Assembly: GCF_010389155.1 (NCBI RefSeq)
Contig: NC_057768.1
Coordinates: 43,069,633-43,133,632, forward strand
DNA: 64,000 bases
Direction: 5' to 3'
DNA from: Erigeron canadensis
Taxonomy: Eukaryota; Streptophyta; Magnoliopsida; Asterales; Asteraceae
Position 1 is the stretch's first letter. The number at the start of each line of letters is the position of its first letter. The position numbers were made by a program, and so were the translations under genes. Under the pieces are notes generated by a model that saw nothing but the letters and a program-made list of their open reading frames with translations, had not been told where the DNA came from and ran no database searches. This document shows, in pieces, positions 11,746 through 25,800 of this stretch.

Positions 11746-14700
11746 ATGTCGAGTTTACTCACCCGCAATCTAAGCAAGCTATGGACCGGAATCTCAAAAC
11801 CCAGCAGCAGCAGCAGCAGCAGCCATATCCATGGTGGTAGTAGGTGGAGGAGGTCGTACTCTATGATACCGATGGTGATTGAACACTCGTCACGTGGGGA
11901 ACGAGCTTACGACATATTCTCAAGGCTACTGAAAGAGAGAATCATATGTGTGAATGGAGAAATTGATGATTATACCGCACACGTTGTTGTTGCTCAGCTG
12001 CTTTATCTTGAATCTGAAAACCCTTCTAAACCCATTCATATGTACATCAATTCCCCTGGTGGTGCTGTTACTGCAGGTTTTCATTTCTTTCTTTCTCTTT
12101 TTCCATCCTTTTATTTTTTATTTTATTACATTGTGGCTAAAACAAAGCAATAAACAGAATAATAGAGAATCCCTTTTAGGGGCTATTGTCAGCAAGGCTG
12201 GTTTTGGATATGTATGTGTTATGATAGTGAGAATATGATGGTTTTTGGATATGTTTTGTGGTACATTTTGATAGTATCTCTAGATTCTAACTTGTTAAAA
12301 TGTGAGTGAAAGTTCCGGTTTGCATTTTATCTTTGAAATGTGATAGTTTCTTTTGTGTTCATTCTGATAATATCTTTACTAGCTAAACATCTTGGGGTGG
12401 TCAGGGAAACGGTTGGAACGGCCACTGGCAAAATAAACCCGGTTAGGTCGCTACATTCGAGCCAAAATATGGTATGCCATCCGGGGTAACTTAAACAAGG
12501 AAAACTTTCCGTTTAACCCTTTATTAGATTGAGATTTATTTTTGTTAAGTATTAATATGTTGATAGATATGTTTTGCCATCAACATTGTATTGTTCATTA
12601 TCTGGAAGGAATCTCTCTATTTTGGGCAGGGGTATGAATGTCTACATCTTGCCTCCCCCGTACTTGGCATACATTTGGGGTTGGCTATATTTGCTTTTCA
12701 CTGACCCCATTATTATTCAGAAAAATTAGATGCGCATTTGTATGGTGACCAATTTTCAAGGGAGGTTGCCCCTAACATTTAAGCATGTTACTAATAGAAC
12801 AAAACTGTGTTATATTAAGAAAAAAAAAAGCTTGCAGAAGGAATATGGTTGCATATAGTTAAGACATAGAAACTTGAGCAGTTTGAAGGCTTAGGTGGTT
12901 GCAATTCGTGAATGATATTTAATTAAGATATTTTCAAATGATAGTTATGACTTATGACATAACGATGAATTTTATATGCAACCTGATAAATGTGTAACTT
13001 ATATTGATATAAGGAGGTTAATGATCACAAGTTTTTGGGCGGAGATGTATACAATAGTACTCGAGCTTCCATTGGAAGCCTGACATTTGAAAGTTGGCAC
13101 AAGTTAGATAATATCATGCGTGTGTGGCTTGGAAAGTAAAAAGATGGATCGAAGATAAACTTCACAGACTAAAGTTAACCTCTCTTAAAATCATTTATCG
13201 TAAATTTCTGAAAAATGTTATATGATTTGTCCAATCGAGGCTTTCTTTATTTGGAAACATAGTGGTTTGCATCTAACAGAAAATGAGATATAGGTTGAAA
13301 TAGGGATTATTGAGGAAGGTTGGGATCAACATGGGTAGATGTGGACGAGGTAGTCAAGAGAGATTTGCATGGTTCAAATGTACCTAAGCAATTCACATTC
13401 TAGTATTGCAGTCTATTACATAGTTTGGGAGAGCTTGTATGTGTTGAAACTGTTTACTAGCTAGTTACATACTCCTTATCTTTTACATGCCATTGTTTTT
13501 GAACCAGGGAACATTGTAGTATATTGGAAGTACTGCAATTGTATAAGTTGATGTAAATTGTAATTCCTCACCGTTAACAGAGTGATTTTATGATTGTTGT
13601 GTGAGTCCACCTGATTTTCATGGTGATCCTTCTTAGAGTCTCCGAGCTCCAGGTGCATACATTTTGTTGTTGTTTTAAATTTGAAACAACTCATAGATCT
13701 GTTAATAGTTGCGTACATATGTTTGGTCAGTTTTCAGTATCCTTAGATATCATATGATTTCGCATGCTTCTCTTTTTATACTAGAGAAGTGTTGTGTTTC
13801 GTATATGCTTACAGTTATAGAAGGCTTTTATGCCGTTTTGTGCAGCTTTGATGTTTTAAGAAGGAAATCGCCTTGGGATGTGATATTGTGTTGCTTTTTT
13901 ATAGTCACCTGCATTAAATAAATAACAATCAAAACTCAAATTCTACCCCTTGACACAGCCGCAATCATTTATCCTGCCTCCCCGGCCATCAAGTTTGGTC
14001 AGCTGTCAACCTGCCTCTCTTCTTCGTATATACTTTCTCCCGCTTCCTTTCTCGTAGGTTTTTTTGTTCAAGTAATCAAGTCATTGCTGCAAGTGTTTCA
14101 GGTAGGAAGTCAAGTTCGTCCAAATAAGTAATTCAAGTCCGTGGTTCAGGTGGGTCAGATTCATAAGTAGGTTATTAGCATCATTAACAAAAGTTCAAGG
14201 TTCAGGTTGGTGGTTTCCAGACCGTTATGGTAGTTTTTGGTTGTTTTAGCAGGGTCTTTGGCTGTTAATTTGGGGTTATTTTATTCAAAAAAGGTCGTTT
14301 CATCAAGGGTCAAGGAGGTAGTAAAGGTAATCATTGTTTCAACTTATGGTGGTCTTAAATGTTTGGGTATTTTCTCTGTCAACCGCCCCTACATCAGCGT
14401 TCCGTGACGCGGTTTGATTGTGTAGCCAGAAAGCTTGGAACTGTTTGATTCAGGGTTCCAGCTGGTTGCATGTCATGGGCGGTTTTTCACCCATTTCCAT
14501 GATGCTTTTTATCAGGTGATTGCTTCTAAGTGGTTGTGCGTGTGATGGGTTTGGATGGTGGGGGTTCTCATTGGATTCTTATAGTTTTAGGATCAGTTTG
14601 GTTGAAATTATCATTAAGTGGCATTGTAATTCTTACATCTTGCTAGCTTGTATTTGTTTATATAATTGCCTTTTTAAGTAAACTTAAATTAAAATATATA

Positions 14701-15710
14701 AATAAAATCAAAATAAAACATGAAATTTGAACCTGTGGGCGTTGCTTTTAGTGGTGTGTATGATGACCTATCAAGCAATAGGTTGTGGGTTGTTGTATAG
14801 TGGACAACTGTAAATACGTGTGGAATTATGTATAATTGCCTTTTTAAGAAAAGGAAATTTGATGAAGCTTAAAATAATAAATACAATCCTTTAAATGACC
14901 TTAACCCTTATTATTGTTACATGTGATTGTGAAATGCAAAAAGATGGTACTTAGATATGTAATTTTATATTTTTTTTATGACTCGTAATGAAAGATAACT
15001 AGAGATGCAGCAAAGTGCAAGCATGCTTACCTTTGTTATTATTCATATCTTAAATTGATTAGGTATTTTCCTTAAGCTGTATTCTAAACATTTAAATTTA
15101 AGATATCTGTTATGATTTTTCATATGAATTAGGCTTGTTATTGAACACTGTTATACATTATGTCTAAACTTTACAATTTAGTTTTATAAGTTCTTCCACA
15201 TGTGATATGATGACAGGGCAAGGTGATGACATCGCAGATGCAATGTTTCTGCTTGTTAAAATGTTGTAATAAATGCTTCTTGTCTTTGTAGGTCTTGCTA
15301 TTTATGATACGATGCAGTATATCCGTTCTCCCATCAATACTATATGTTTGGGTCAGGCTGCCTCAATGGGTTCTCTTCTACTGGCTGCTGGTGCAAAAGG
15401 GGAGCGGAGATCTCTTCCTAATGCTACTGTCATGATCCATCAACCCTCAGGTGGATATAGGGGGCAGGCTAAGGATATATCTATTCATACTAAGCAAATT
15501 GTGCGAGTTTGGGATTCTCTTAATGCCTTGTATTCCAAGCATACTGGACAGCCTGTTGATGTAATTCAGAAGCATATGGACCGAGACTACTTTATGACCC
15601 CAGAAGAAGCAAAGGAGTTCGGGATCATAGATGAACTCATGGATGAGAGACCACTGACTTTAGTAACTGATGCTGTGGGAAATGATGCAAAGGGGAAACC
15701 TTCAGACTAG
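11746..15710 (+). CDS. CLPP2: ATP-dependent Clp protease proteolytic subunit, mitochondrial type
   Basis: Serine peptidase subunit of the Clp protease. By family knowledge it forms a tetradecamer and degrades unfolded matrix proteins with a ClpX ATPase. Two exons, 11746-12076 and 15292-15710, join in phase 1 (GCAG/GTTTTC donor, TTTGTAG acceptor) to give 249 aa, close to the Arabidopsis mitochondrial form. The first ~38 residues are Ser/Arg-rich with few acids, as in a mitochondrial presequence, and include seven Ser from an AGC repeat. The catalytic triad is visible as Ser135 in GQAASMGS, His160 in VMIHQPSGG and Asp209 in [11 protein letters not shown]. The single intron is unusually long (3.2 kb) and holds repeat-like sequence near 14500-14640. 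The short divergent C-terminus also fits the nuclear CLPP2 rather than the plastid-encoded ClpP. Confidence 0.95.
11803..11823 (+). repeat. (AGC)7 microsatellite in CLPP2 coding sequence
   Basis: Seven AGC units encode the Ser run in the targeting peptide. Length variation would change only the presequence. Confidence 0.9.
14500..14640. repeat. Dispersed repeat in CLPP2 intron
   Basis: Resembles 39880-40015 in HCF136 intron 1: both carry TAGTTTTAGGATC, a following GTTTGGTTGAAATTAT-like stretch and a GGATGGNGGGGTT-like stretch. Two unrelated introns sharing this points to an old transposon fragment. The class is unknown. Confidence 0.5.
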
Positions 15711-17151
15711 AATCTGAATGTAAGAATCTTCTCTTGTGTGCAATTTCGGGGTCTGATATAATGATCAAAGACTTGTTTATGATCTGATATATGATCAACG
15801 ATTTTGGCTGTTGGTGCAGGTATTTGGGTATGGGATGTGTCTTCTATTTCCCTCCTCTTGTAGCAAAAGTCGACTGACACCCTGCCGATTAATTGTAGAA
15901 CAAAAGCGAGTTTGACGCATTTACCTTATGCCAATTTGGTCATTTACAACAGACTTGCGTACTTTTTTTTTTTGCTTTCTCAGTATGTTATAATATAAAG
16001 TTAAGCCTACTTAATTAGACAATTTATTTGCATAAAGGTAAATATTATGATTTTATTACCATCAATCCATCATTACATTATTTCATTCGCTCATGACCTT
16101 TAATCTTGAAATATCATCCGTGCTTCAAGTCCATGCTTTATCTTGCCTTGTGTGTATGCGTGTGGTTTATTTTTCAACAGAATACTTTCTCATTTATCTT
16201 TTCAAATTGGGCAAATGAATTAGAAAAGTAATATACATTGGGGTTTTTTTATTCTAAAGTATACTTTTTAATTTTGGTTGTGCCGTATACACCACCAGGC
16301 ACCAGGTAGACTGTTAAAGATCGTCTCGAGGAGTCGATCTAATAACATGTAGACGTGTTGCAAGAATTCACATGATGTACTAGATCCTTAGGAGCCAAGT
16401 CGGCTTGGAGGCTCATATCTAACCACTTCAACGCCATCTTCACCTTCCTCTAAACCAAAATACAAAAGGTTTTGGTGCTTGTGATACTCGATGCACACCA
16501 AAATAAAAAGGGGAGTCAGGACCGAGTGTTCAAGCTGAAGGTGGTGTTTGTGTAATCGAAGAGACAAAAAGAGATGTGAGAGATAATTATAATTATTATA
16601 TATAAAATAAATTATAGGATTTTTTTAAAGGATATAGTAGTTTAATTGGTCTTATGTAATCAAATTATTAAGATGTATATCTAATCTTATCTTATGGTTT
16701 AGTAATTTGAGATTTGTAGTTTTAAATATCTTTGTATACAACTTTTACAAAGTATTAATAGTTTTATAAATAATTAACATTTAGTTGGTGTTTATTTAAC
16801 GAGTATAACATAGTTCACTTTACAAGTTACTATCGCTTATTTGAACATGCTAGATCGTGTGATAATTTATTTTCTTAAAATTGTGAAAATAGGGAAGGGT
16901 CACGAAACATGTGAAATGTTTTTTGTCATTTAGATATTAGCCATTTTCCACTACAAGTTAATTTGCCAAACATTTTGAATCACCAAGTCAATTGAAGGTG
17001 TCACTGATTCAGACCAGGAGAAGTCATGGTGATTTTTTAATACGGTAAGTTTATAATAATAATTGATATTTTGATTTTAAACTTTTTCATTGTGTATTGG
17101 ATAATTTTGTAGCATTTAAATTCATAGATGCCGGTGTAACAAATTACAATA
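15711..17151. other. CLPP2 3' region and spacer
   Basis: CLPP2 3' untranslated sequence, then AT-rich spacer. No gene or clear element seen. Confidence 0.5.
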
Positions 17152-17666
17152 CTAGATTTTAGACCCGTGTCAGATACACAAGTTTTATAACATTATAAAT
17201 ATAAGAATTAGTATATGGAAACAAAAAAAATACTTATAGGTTAAAATGTATAAATATACTTTAAAAAAATTGAGATATTTAAATGTAAATACTAAATGCT
17301 AAATTATATCAAGGTTGAATGTTGTAGTTGAGTTCAAGTGTAAATTGGTTCTGAAAAACCAAAAAGTATAAATTAATTCAGGCATGTTTTGATTTAATTA
17401 ATTTTGAGTTGAAAATATGATTTGTCAGCTTTAGAGTATATGATTATATTTATATTTAGTTAAACTAAATTTATCTATTTAATCATTATCATTATTCATA
17501 TTAATGGATGCTCACGTAAAACTATTAAACTTAAACGGAAATCACTATTATTATACTTATATTTATTTAAACTAAATTTATCTATTTAATCATTAATTTT
17601 ATGAAATTGAGCTTTGTAATAGGTTAATAAGTCATTAGGTCAGTTGTCTTTTAGTATATATAAAGA
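17152..17666 (-). mobile_element. Small non-autonomous Helitron
   Basis: On the minus strand it begins TCTTTATATATACTAAAAG after an A (17667) and ends GACACGGGTCTAAAATCTAG followed by T (17151). This gives TC at the 5' end, CTAG at the 3' end and an A/T insertion site. It has no coding capacity and is 515 bp long. The 5' end differs from that of the large Helitron, so it probably belongs to another family. Confidence 0.7.
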
Positions 17667-17819
17667 TATTGTTTGTTTGTTTGTTTGTTTGAATAGATAT
17701 GATTAATCGGTAAGGAACTAAGTAGTTAATTTAGTACTTGTATGATTTAATTTTTTTGACTAGTCATGTATTAATTGCTTGATCTAAAATCACATAAATA
17801 TGCTTGTTGTTTTAGTCAT

Positions 17820-18615
17820 ACATTTTAGACCGGTGTCAAACACTGGACATGAGGTTTTCGATATTATCAATATTATATTTTCATAAATTTAGTTCATAAA
17901 AGCTTATAATTTTAATGATATACGGTTTTAAGTGTTATATTTTGCAAGTTGTAATACAATAATCACAGGGTCGTCACTATAATTATTTGATGAAATTGTT
18001 TACCGTAGTCATTCCACAATGCACATGCTACGATAATTTATCTATTATAAAATTTTTTGAATCCAGTTGAACTCATAATGTGATATTAATATGAAAGATA
18101 AATAAGAATTAAAATATAAATATACTTGTGATTAATAACATTGTAAAAATAATTATTTTAGTTATTTGTTTTTATTAATTAATTATGTATAAAACTAAAT
18201 GATAACATCAACGAGAGTCAATTTGATGAAATCAAGATATAATTGGTTAATAAGTCATTATTTCAACTGTTTTTTAGTATATAATAAAATTAAAATAGTA
18301 TAATTACTATTAAAATCTTAATATATTTATATTAGTTTTAATTTAATTATATATATATATGATAAAACATACTATTGGATATATATTAGTTATTATTTTA
18401 TTGAATAACTATTAGCTATTATTCTATCGGATATATATTAGCTATTATTATTTATTTATTATATTAAAATTATTGGGTAAAAAGTGTAAATTTGTGATAG
18501 AAAAAAAAAGTGTAATTTAAAGTCAAAATTAAAAACAAAAGTCAACATTAAGAAATCGAGAGTTGTGATTGGTCGATAAGTTATCAGAGCAATTGTGATT
18601 TAGTATGATAAAAGA
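17820..18615 (-). repeat. Decayed and nested relatives of the 17152 Helitron
   Basis: CATTTTAGACCGGTGTC at about 17820 repeats the 3' end of the preceding element. Its 5' region (GTTAATAAGTCATT, then TTTTAGTATATA) recurs at about 18242-18288 and again, more diverged, at 18569-18615. These look like related insertions nested or duplicated next to one another. Confidence 0.5.
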
Positions 18616-19876
18616 TTCGTTAATTCATTGAACGAATGAAAAAGTTATACACTTTTTAGCTTTTTATAAAGAAATAAATCGTACAAAGTACTTAACTTAA
18701 ATATAATAATATTTTTCTTTATCTTTTCATGATTATTTATAATTAATTATTAATTTTTTTTATAAAAAAACTTATCTATGTTTTAATTGACGATGTAATC
18801 CAAACTTTACAACTATAAAACAAAACAGTTTGTTGTTTTAGAATTACATTATTTTATTTTGAATTTATTTATATTTAAATTATCATATTTTTTTATGGAT
18901 AGATGGTTTTCCATACAGTTTTTATGATTTTCATTTAAGTCTTGATTAAACTTCTATAAATATAAATCAATAACATTTTTTATATCTACTTCCAAGTAGA
19001 AAAATATTTTGGAGTTAGGTTCAATGCATTTCGTCATAACATCAGTGACTTGAATGCGTTTTTAAAAAACTTTTGTTAAAATGTTCGAGTTGAAGCTGGG
19101 TTAATCAACTAATAGAATATAACAATTACAATATTATTATTATTGCTATTATTTGATAACATATATATAAAATACAATACGAATTATTATTATAACTATT
19201 ATCATATATAACATGGTACCTGCTAAACGCGATGGTGGTCGTGGCGGTGACGGTGTAATAATAGTTGATGGTGGAGGCTGTAACGAGCGGTGTAGATAAT
19301 TGATGTAAAAAATTAATGATTTAATAAAGATATTTTAAAAGATAAATAACTGACATTGTAATTTAATTATTAATATTAAATAAATAGTGTTAATAAAAAT
19401 ATTTTATAAAATGATAGATGAAAATATTATATAAATTTCACACTTACAAAAATAAGATGTTTATAAGATAATATATTTTGATAATTAACATACATAAATT
19501 ACGATACAATAATATAGTATCTATTTACTTCACAAAAAAAGTGGTGATAGAAAGTTTCTTTTTTGATAATATAGTATCTATTTACTTCACTAATTTATCT
19601 ACGAGATTATTTACACACAAACACAAACACGCACACTTTCATCCACCACCGCCTCAACAAAAACCCCTGTCCTATTTTCCGGCTAACGGAATCTTCCATA
19701 ACCGTCGTTTCACCGCGCTTACTTTCTACCGGAATCACCGTATCCGATCGCCGTCGTTTGTATAGGGTTTATGCTCCGTACAAATAAATTAGGTTCCCGA
19801 TTCGAAAAACGTTGCGTGTTTTTTCTACCATCAATTTAGGGTTTCAATTTTAAAAAATAATTGTATACAACGCCCT
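18616..19876. other. Spacer and HUA2-like promoter
   Basis: Very AT-rich. It contains a direct repeat of TAATATAGTATCTATTTACTTCAC near 19507 and 19567, then C-rich leader sequence from about 19600 to the start codon at 19877. No separate gene seen. Confidence 0.45.
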
Positions 19877-22800
19877 ATGGCTCCGGGGCGGAAACGCGGC
19901 GGAGCAAAAGGAGCGAAAGCGAATAAACAGTTGAAATTAGGCGATCTTGTTCTTGCTAAGGTTAAAGGTCATCCTGCATGGCCTGCTAAGGTCAGATTGA
20001 TATAACTTTATATTTACTTTTATGCATTGTGTTTCAATTGTATTCAATTTCATGTTTTTATTTGATTTTAAGTTGGTTTTAGTAGGATATTATTGTGTAA
20101 TTTGTTGAATTGTCAATATAATCACTTGAAATATACTTTATTTAATAATCTCGTAGGCTGCGGAAGGTGGTTGTCGATCGCTTCAGTAACACTAATCCCG
20201 TCGTCTGGCCTTAGTATATTATTTCTAGAATTTTAGGTTTTATGTACCTGGTTTGACCATCAGATTAGTCGTAACACAACGAAGGTGATTTTTATTTAGG
20301 TTGTTCGTCTGCTAAATAAGACTAGTACTGAAATTTGAAACCAGAAGCCATTTGAATTGAAGTTCGTATATACGTTCTTGGACGATGTTATCATGGCAAA
20401 TTGTTTAAAGGTGGCTTTTGGATGTGTTTGCGGAATGTTCTATTGAGGGTCTACTATTCTGAGGATTCTAGTATTGCATCGAATGTTGAATAATTTATCA
20501 TTTCGTGAAATGAAACTGTGAGAAGGTTGATGTACTTTTTTTTTCGGGGATTATGCTTCATAATGTGCCAGATTACATTAATGTGTCTTTTGCCACATGG
20601 TGTAAAGATAAGAATGGTTGTAGTGGAATTCTGAAAGTCTTTTGTTTGCTTGTTTCTTTTCCTTTTATGCAGATCAGCAAACCCGAAGATCATGAAAAAG
20701 TTCCTGATCCGCGGAAATATTTTGTAGAGTTCTTTGGTACAGCAGAAATGTAAGTAATTGCTACCTTTAAAGGCTGATATAATCATTAAAGTTTACTATC
20801 TTGTTTTTGGATACCAATTGGAAAAATTTCTACTTTGCTGATGAGGTATGTCGAGAGCCATCGGTACATGTCTAATTAATAACTCATGCAACAGACAACT
20901 GAGCGTATATGTAGTGGTGTCTATGTCGCTCAATGTATCAACTTGCATAACTCATTTAATGTTTATGTATATATATCTTCAGTTCATAATGCTTAAGAAT
21001 AAAATTGTTGAGAAAGAAGGTTATATGATTGCTAATTCATTAAAAGGAAGTTAGATATATATTCCAAAAATAGCTGGATCATGTCTTTCCTCTTATTTAA
21101 AATTTGTTCTGTTTCTGTGCATGTTTTTCTATTTCAGAGCATTTGTTGCTCCTGTCGATATCCAGCCATTTACCAGTGAGTCAAAAAACAAATTGTTAAA
21201 TAGATGTAAAGGAAAGACTGTCAAACATTTCTCCCAAGCTGTGAATGAAATTTGTGGCATCTTTGAAGAGATGAGAAATAAGGGTGCAGATTCTCTAAAC
21301 GATGATCATGATAGACAAAGTTCTCAGCCTGATGCTAATTCTACAGAAATGGTGGATGATGGGATGGCTACCGATGGACCTGGTGGTGCAACGTCATCTG
21401 AAATCGTAAATCATGGTACTGGATTAGAACGGTGCTCTCATATGCAAAGGGAAATGGGTTACGAGGATGTAAAGCCTAGTGTTTTGCCTGTTGTTGATGG
21501 TTGCTCTCCATCGGCCGTTTCCGCCAAAAAACGTGCTGAAATTTGCAATGATGTAATAACTTCACCTAAAGGAGAGACTATATCCAGTTGTGCTACAGGT
21601 ATAATGTTTTACTGTTTATGTTATTTCCACATATAGAGCAATTCTTGTTATTGATGGTGAGTCGTAGTTCGTTTTGTGAAGGGCTTAATGATCTCTGGTT
21701 AACTGGATAATTTCATTTCTTATGTTTCAGGTCATAGCACAAATCTTAAGTATGGGGACAAGGCAGAAATGAACGGGCACAACTCCAAGCAAATTGAAAG
21801 ATCTTTAAAGAAAAGACATGATGTTGATGATGGAATAAGCAAAAGTCACGGCCCATTGGGTGTAAGTTCTGCATCTCATACCCGTTATACTAAATCCACT
21901 GCAACTAAAATTGCAAAGGATGGAACACGACGAAGTTCCTCAAATGGAACCAATATTGAAGCTACTTTGGGTATGGAGAGTCTAGAATCTGGTGGTAATA
22001 TTAAAAAAACAAAGAAAGTTTCTAAAGATAAGACACATGCTGGGGTTGACGATTTGTTAAAGGATGTTGAAGGTGCTCCTATGGAGCTGGAGAGAAACAA
22101 CGTGGAACTTACTGGAAGAAAAAGTGTTCTTAATGATGCAGTTTTGCATCCTGCTAAAAGGTCGAAGGGATCAGATGATGCTTCCAAGAAGTCCCAAGCA
22201 TACAGGAAAAATGACACCTCCAGCAAAGGAGGCAATGAAGACGTCATGAGGTCAACACCAAGTTTGAAAACAAAAAACCGCTTTCCATCCAATGTGCCGA
22301 CAAATGGTGTAGATTCTGGTGTTACCGGTGATGAAGATATTCAATCACCTACAAAACGTCGTCGTCGGGTACTAGATACCATGCCTGGTTCTATTTTGAT
22401 GTCTGACGATAGAAGAACCGAAAGCTCAAATACACCTAGGAAAGGTGAAAATAATGATTCTGTTAAATCTGGTACTCATGTGCCAGTGAAGAGGAGAGCG
22501 GTTCGCATATGGGATGATGATGAGGATGAGCCGAAGACTCCCGTGCATGGAAGATCACTCATTTCAACGACTGTTGAAGAAAGTGGTGCAGTTACTGAAG
22601 CTGTGCAAAATTCTCCTGGTGTGAGAAACTCTAGGTTACATGCGAAAGCAATTCTGCCCAACTCTCAGCAAGATATCCTAGAAGTCACTGAAGGGAAGGT
22701 CTGTTACAGTCCCATGAAACCTGAATCTGAAAAAAAATCTGCTGAAACAGTTCGCAAGATGTTTGTTTCTCCCATCAAGTCCCCATTTAACTCTTACTAC

Positions 22801-25800
22801 CAAATGGCAGAACCTAATATAGCAAACAAGTCCTTAGGAAAAGTTTCTGCTAATGCTTCTCAAAAAAAGATTCAAACAGGGCCTTCTAAGGCCTCAAGTG
22901 GGATTCATGACCTTGGGCATCGTTCTCAGAATAATGCAGTTAATGAGAGAAGCAGGTCTGTTATTTCCGGGGAGAAGCAGAAATTTACTCCAAAGTTGAG
23001 CTCACGGGTTACTGATAACGAAAATGTCTCGAGGAAACCGAGTGATAGCAACTTGTTATCTAGTGAAAGGTCTGCCAGGATTATTTATTTTTCTTATTGC
23101 TTTATTAAGAAAACATATGTATACCCAAATCTCTTATGGTGCTAATGTTTTTTTGCTGTTACAGGGCAGAATTCTCTCGGGTGGATCGAGCAACTTTATT
23201 GGTTGATTCAAAAGGTGCAGATTCAAATAAGTCGATGAGGCATCTGATTGCAGTTGCCCAGGCGAAAAGGAAAAAAGCTCAATCTCAAAATGTTATGCTT
23301 GAAAGCATTAGTTTTTCACATGTCACAACCAGTGAAACAACAGGGAGGAGTCCCCGCTCTATTTCTGCTGCTCAGCCCGTTTCAGCAGGTCCAGGAATTG
23401 TCACATCACTTTCTTCTCCATCTTCTCTTGTACATCAGCTTGCATCAAATGATCAGACGGATGTGGCTGAATTTGAGGAGAGAAGGACCAGTTCAGGGCA
23501 TCGTCCTGCAGGGGGCTCTCTTAGTGGCGGAACTGAGGCTGCTGTAGCTCGTGATGCTTTTGAAGGAATGATAGAAACACTATCAAGAACAAAAGAAAGC
23601 ATTGGCCGTGCAACAAGACATGCAATTGACTGTGCAAAGCATGGGATTGCTAGTGAGGTAAGAATAATATGTTATTTTGTTCTTGGTGTATGTAGGCCTC
23701 TTTATTGTTAATGCATGTATTAGGAATTTCTAGCATATATGCACCATCCAATGCGATGTTGTGCTAACTTTCCTATGATCTACACACTATATATGATCGT
23801 TTGTGACTTTAGGAAGTTTGGGGTGCAGGAAGTCATCAGTGACCGAGTTGCATCTTGCAATAGGTCCTCGGAAATATTGGTGATAATGGGAGGGAGGAAA
23901 TTTCTATAATTCAAAGAGGGATAGACTAAAATGTAATATCTTAAAAAAACCTTCAATGGACAAATCTCTGACTTCACGTTAACATCTTATCTTGTCTTGT
24001 TGGCGGATCTTGCATTATTATTTTTTTGGTATACTGTCTTGTATCTCATTAGCTTATCTGCAACCAAAAACAACCATTTATTTTAGACAGATGCTACTAG
24101 TAAGGAAGCATGTTATGCTATCTTATTCTTCTATCATAACGATTAATATATTTGATATCACATTCATGTGACTTTTTTTCACAAGCATTCCACATCGTTT
24201 GGCAGCCATGGTTTTGTTTTATCGATAAAGAAACCATCAATTACATGATCCTACCTACGCTAAATGTGTTGATCAATGAGATGTCCAATGAAGGGGATAG
24301 CCTTTTATTACTATTGTTATATCTTTATTTCCTGTGTGTTAAATTTGATTGACCCTATACTTCAGTTATAACTATTAAGCCATGCTGAATAACCTACTCT
24401 GTTAGTACGCTTGTGGGTTCCTTTTTTTTTGGACACAAATGTTTTTTTAAGTTTAAGTTTTCAATCTGAAGGAGGCTTTTCTTTATTGGGATCTTTGTTT
24501 TCAGCGTGTATGGAATTGGATGTAATATGACAACTCTGATTCGTTAGTTTAAGATCTCTAGCAACGAGTTACAGAATGTGATATCAGTGCCCGGCTAACT
24601 GAAAACTCTTATTGATTAATAGAAGAAGCATAGATAGGTTAATAATGCTTCAGGATCTATGAATTCCTTACAGTGAGAATAAAGATCAGGGTCACTCCTT
24701 TCCAAACTTAGTTATTTGTCTGACCATCATAACTTCTTATACCTGATTATCTGATTTGCTTGAGCATATTTTGGATTGAACATTGCTGTATATGCCGCTG
24801 TATTTATTGTGATTTGATTCAGAAAATATTCATAATTATTGTTAATAGTGTTGAAATGAATCGCTTTATGTACCACACCATTATGTGTATCAAAATGTAG
24901 AGAGTGAGTGGCTGTATACGTGTCTTCATGATGTTCTTGTGTATATATTTTTTTTGAAGATTATTATGATAATGATGTTGCGCATGATATTTTCTTCTGC
25001 AGGTTGTGGAACTTCTTACTAGGAAATTGGAAAATGAAGGCAGCTTTAATCGAAGAGTGGATATCTTCTTTCTGGTGGATTCCATTACACAGTGTTCTCA
25101 TTCGCAGAAAGGTGGCTCTTCCAAATGGATAAATTCCTGTCCATCTGTTTATTTCATTTTGTGTTGTTTATTTCTGTAACCGTTATGTTTGTGGATTGTA
25201 TATAAGTTTCATTGTTTCTTCAGGCATTGCTGGAGCCTCTTACATACCCGCTGTTCAAGCAGCACTTCCTCGACTTTTAGGAGCTGCTGCTCCACCAGGT
25301 GCCAATGCTCGTGAGAATCGCCGTCAATGCCTGAAGGTGCTTTCCATTTTTCTTTCAGATTATTAGTTGGCCTATAGTTCTTGATAAAATTTGAATTGAT
25401 GTGTGCTGCAGGTTTTAAAATTATGGCTCGAGAGGAAAATTCTACCTGATACTCTACTTCGGAGCTATGTAGAGGATATTGGATCTTCAAATGATGATGC
25501 TTCTGGGGGGTTTTTCTCCAAACGTCCATCTCGATCAGAACGGGCTGTGGATGATCCCATTAGAGGGATGGAGGGCATGCTCGTAGATGAATATGGGAGG
25601 TATGCAATCTTTAAGTTTTTTTTTTTTATTTATTTGGAGAACAATTTAAGCTGGTTTTGATTATTACATGTGCTATAATTGATACTTATAAGGTATAAGT
25701 GTGACCCAATTTTTCCTCGGATCATCGTTAAATAAGTATATAATTGTGCTTGTAAGCCAAATGATGTTATTTGACTTTGAAAAGATGTAAAAGTTTTACA

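Noticed and set aside
12077..15291. Short open frames in the long CLPP2 intron
   Set aside because: None carries a domain, a good start context or splice-consistent partners. The intron looks non-coding.
19210..19300. GC-richer stretch resembling a Helitron 3' hairpin
   Set aside because: No CTRR end and no matching 5' terminus were found.
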